A stretch of DNA of 6,603 nt from Phocaeicola_A sp963625535. Lineage in GTDB: Bacteria; Bacteroidota; Bacteroidia; Bacteroidales; Bacteroidaceae. A program made the translations under genes and the position numbers. Numbering within the stretch: position 1 is the first letter of the stretch; each line of letters opens with the position of its first letter. This document shows, in pieces, positions 6,057-6,603 of this stretch. Location: positions 1 to 6,603 of the forward strand of contig CAVFUK010000019.1 of NCBI GenBank assembly GCA_963625535.1, written 5' to 3'. Under the pieces are notes generated by a model. The model was given only the letters and a program-made list of their open reading frames with translations. It made no database searches and was not told the DNA's origin.

Positions 6057-6070
6057 TTAATAGAACGAGT

Positions 6071-6105
6071 TCGCCCGCCTCTTGAATGGAACAAGAGACG
6101 GGCGA
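6071..6105. terminator. Hairpin terminator between recQ and the porin gene, probably bidirectional
   Basis: TCGCCCGCCTCTTG (6071-6084) and CAAGAGACGGGCGA (6092-6105) form a 14-bp stem with a 7-base loop and a single imperfect position. On the minus strand that position is a G-U pair, so the stem is complete for the porin transcript, whose stop codon lies 60 bases upstream, but the following sequence is only moderately T-rich. On the plus strand it is a C-A mismatch, followed by AACTGTTTTATT, which could serve recQ. Confidence 0.75.
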
Positions 6106-6164
6106 AACTGTTTTATTATGTGTGAATACGGAGCCTGTTGTCAGACTCGGTCACTGGTTTCTCC

Positions 6165-6603
6165 TTAGTTGAGGGGGAGCTTGTAACCGATAGTCAGCTG
6201 GAACACGCTGTTCTTGCTCTCGGGCTCATATCCTTCCATCTTCTTACTGATCTTGGTCAGGCCGATGTTGTAGCGAAGGTCGAGCACAAGGCCGCAGTTG
6301 AAGTCGTAAGAAACGCCTACAGGGATAGAGAAGTCGAACTTCTCGCAGTCGTCTTTCACGTCGACGCTTCTCGTGTCGTTGGAGTTGGAAGTGGCGAAAT
6401 CTCCGGTGTACTTCTTGTCATACTCGCACTTTGCTGAGAGCAGGAAGCCCGGTTGGATACCAGCTTTCACGGCAAGACCTTTGTATACGTAGAAGTTAGC
6501 CAAGATAGGCACGTTCAAATAACCAAGAGCCAGCTTCGAGTTGTCTTCGAACTTTGAGTTGGAACCGGTGAAATTGGTCTCGACTCTTGAACCTCTCTCG
6601 GCA
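6165..6603 (-). CDS. Porin-family outer-membrane beta-barrel protein, 3' part only
   Basis: The frame is open from the right edge to TAA at 6165-6167, giving the last 145 residues; the start and any signal peptide lie outside the window. An apparent initiation codon near 6518 is a TTG encoding Leu inside a conserved strand (GYLNVPILANFYVYKG), so it is not a start. Alternating hydrophobic and polar residues form likely beta-strands: YLNVPILANFYVY, LAVKAGIQPGFLLSAK, FDFSIPVGVSYDF, LVLDLRYNIGLTKI and the closing strand FQLTIGYKLPLN. Loops are long and rich in Asp, Asn, Ser and Lys. The LNVPIL..N.Y..KGL..KAG.QPGFL pattern is typical of the small outer-membrane barrels of Bacteroidetes (the PorT / outer-membrane beta-barrel family). 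It should sit in the outer membrane; substrate and role are unknown. Confidence 0.85.
   Translation of the reverse strand, partial: AERGSRVETNFTGSNSKFEDNSKLALGYLNVPILANFYVYKGLAVKAGIQPGFLLSAKCEYDKKYTGDFATSNSNDTRSVDVKDDCEKFDFSIPVGVSYDFNCGLVLDLRYNIGLTKISKKMEGYEPESKNSVFQLTIGYKLPLN

Noticed and set aside
6165..6518. Treating the beta-barrel gene as a complete 117-residue protein starting near 6518
   Set aside because: The would-be start is a Leu codon inside a conserved strand, and the frame stays open to the window edge, so the gene is cut by the edge.
1..6603. CRISPR arrays, tRNA genes, insertion sequences or a defence system
   Set aside because: No spaced direct repeats, no cloverleaf, no transposase or terminal repeats, and no nuclease or restriction genes were seen; RecQ here has its normal domain order and no defence-type partner.

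Overview
The window looks like chromosome from a member of the Bacteroidales (Bacteroidetes), probably Prevotella- or Bacteroides-like. Three things support this. The promoters have the Bacteroidetes shape (a TTTG-like -33 element, about 20 bases, then TAnnTTTG) rather than TTGACA/TATAAT. The start codons lack clear Shine-Dalgarno sequences. The gene content fits: a bacterial GlnRS, a RecQ with a long C-terminal extension, and a porin-family outer-membrane beta-barrel protein. No phage, insertion sequence, tRNA, rRNA or CRISPR was found.

Layout. Bases 1-33 may hold the last codons of a plus-strand gene. On the minus strand lie a TPR-repeat protein (76-885) and, upstream of it, glutaminyl-tRNA synthetase glnS (980-2716); an intrinsic terminator separates the two. 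A 616-base non-coding interval (2717-3332) divides the minus-strand block from a plus-strand block. It holds the glnS promoter, a promoter, rod-shaped fold and terminator that together look like an unannotated small RNA gene, and a promoter with a possible operator for the next operon. The plus-strand operon is a small acidic protein with a SAP-like motif (3333-3707) followed after 29 bases by a RecQ-family helicase (3737-5956). The tail of recQ overlaps the last codons of a WYL-domain regulator remnant on the minus strand. A hairpin terminator follows, then the 3' part of an outer-membrane beta-barrel gene on the minus strand that runs off the right edge.

Functionally this is mostly housekeeping: aminoacylation of tRNA-Gln, DNA repair and recombination, and an envelope protein. 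The most interesting items are the orphan structured RNA at about 2915-3131, the SAP-like acidic partner gene of recQ, the four-cysteine signature in GlnRS, the SANT/Myb-like tail of RecQ, and the truncated WYL gene that marks a past rearrangement.
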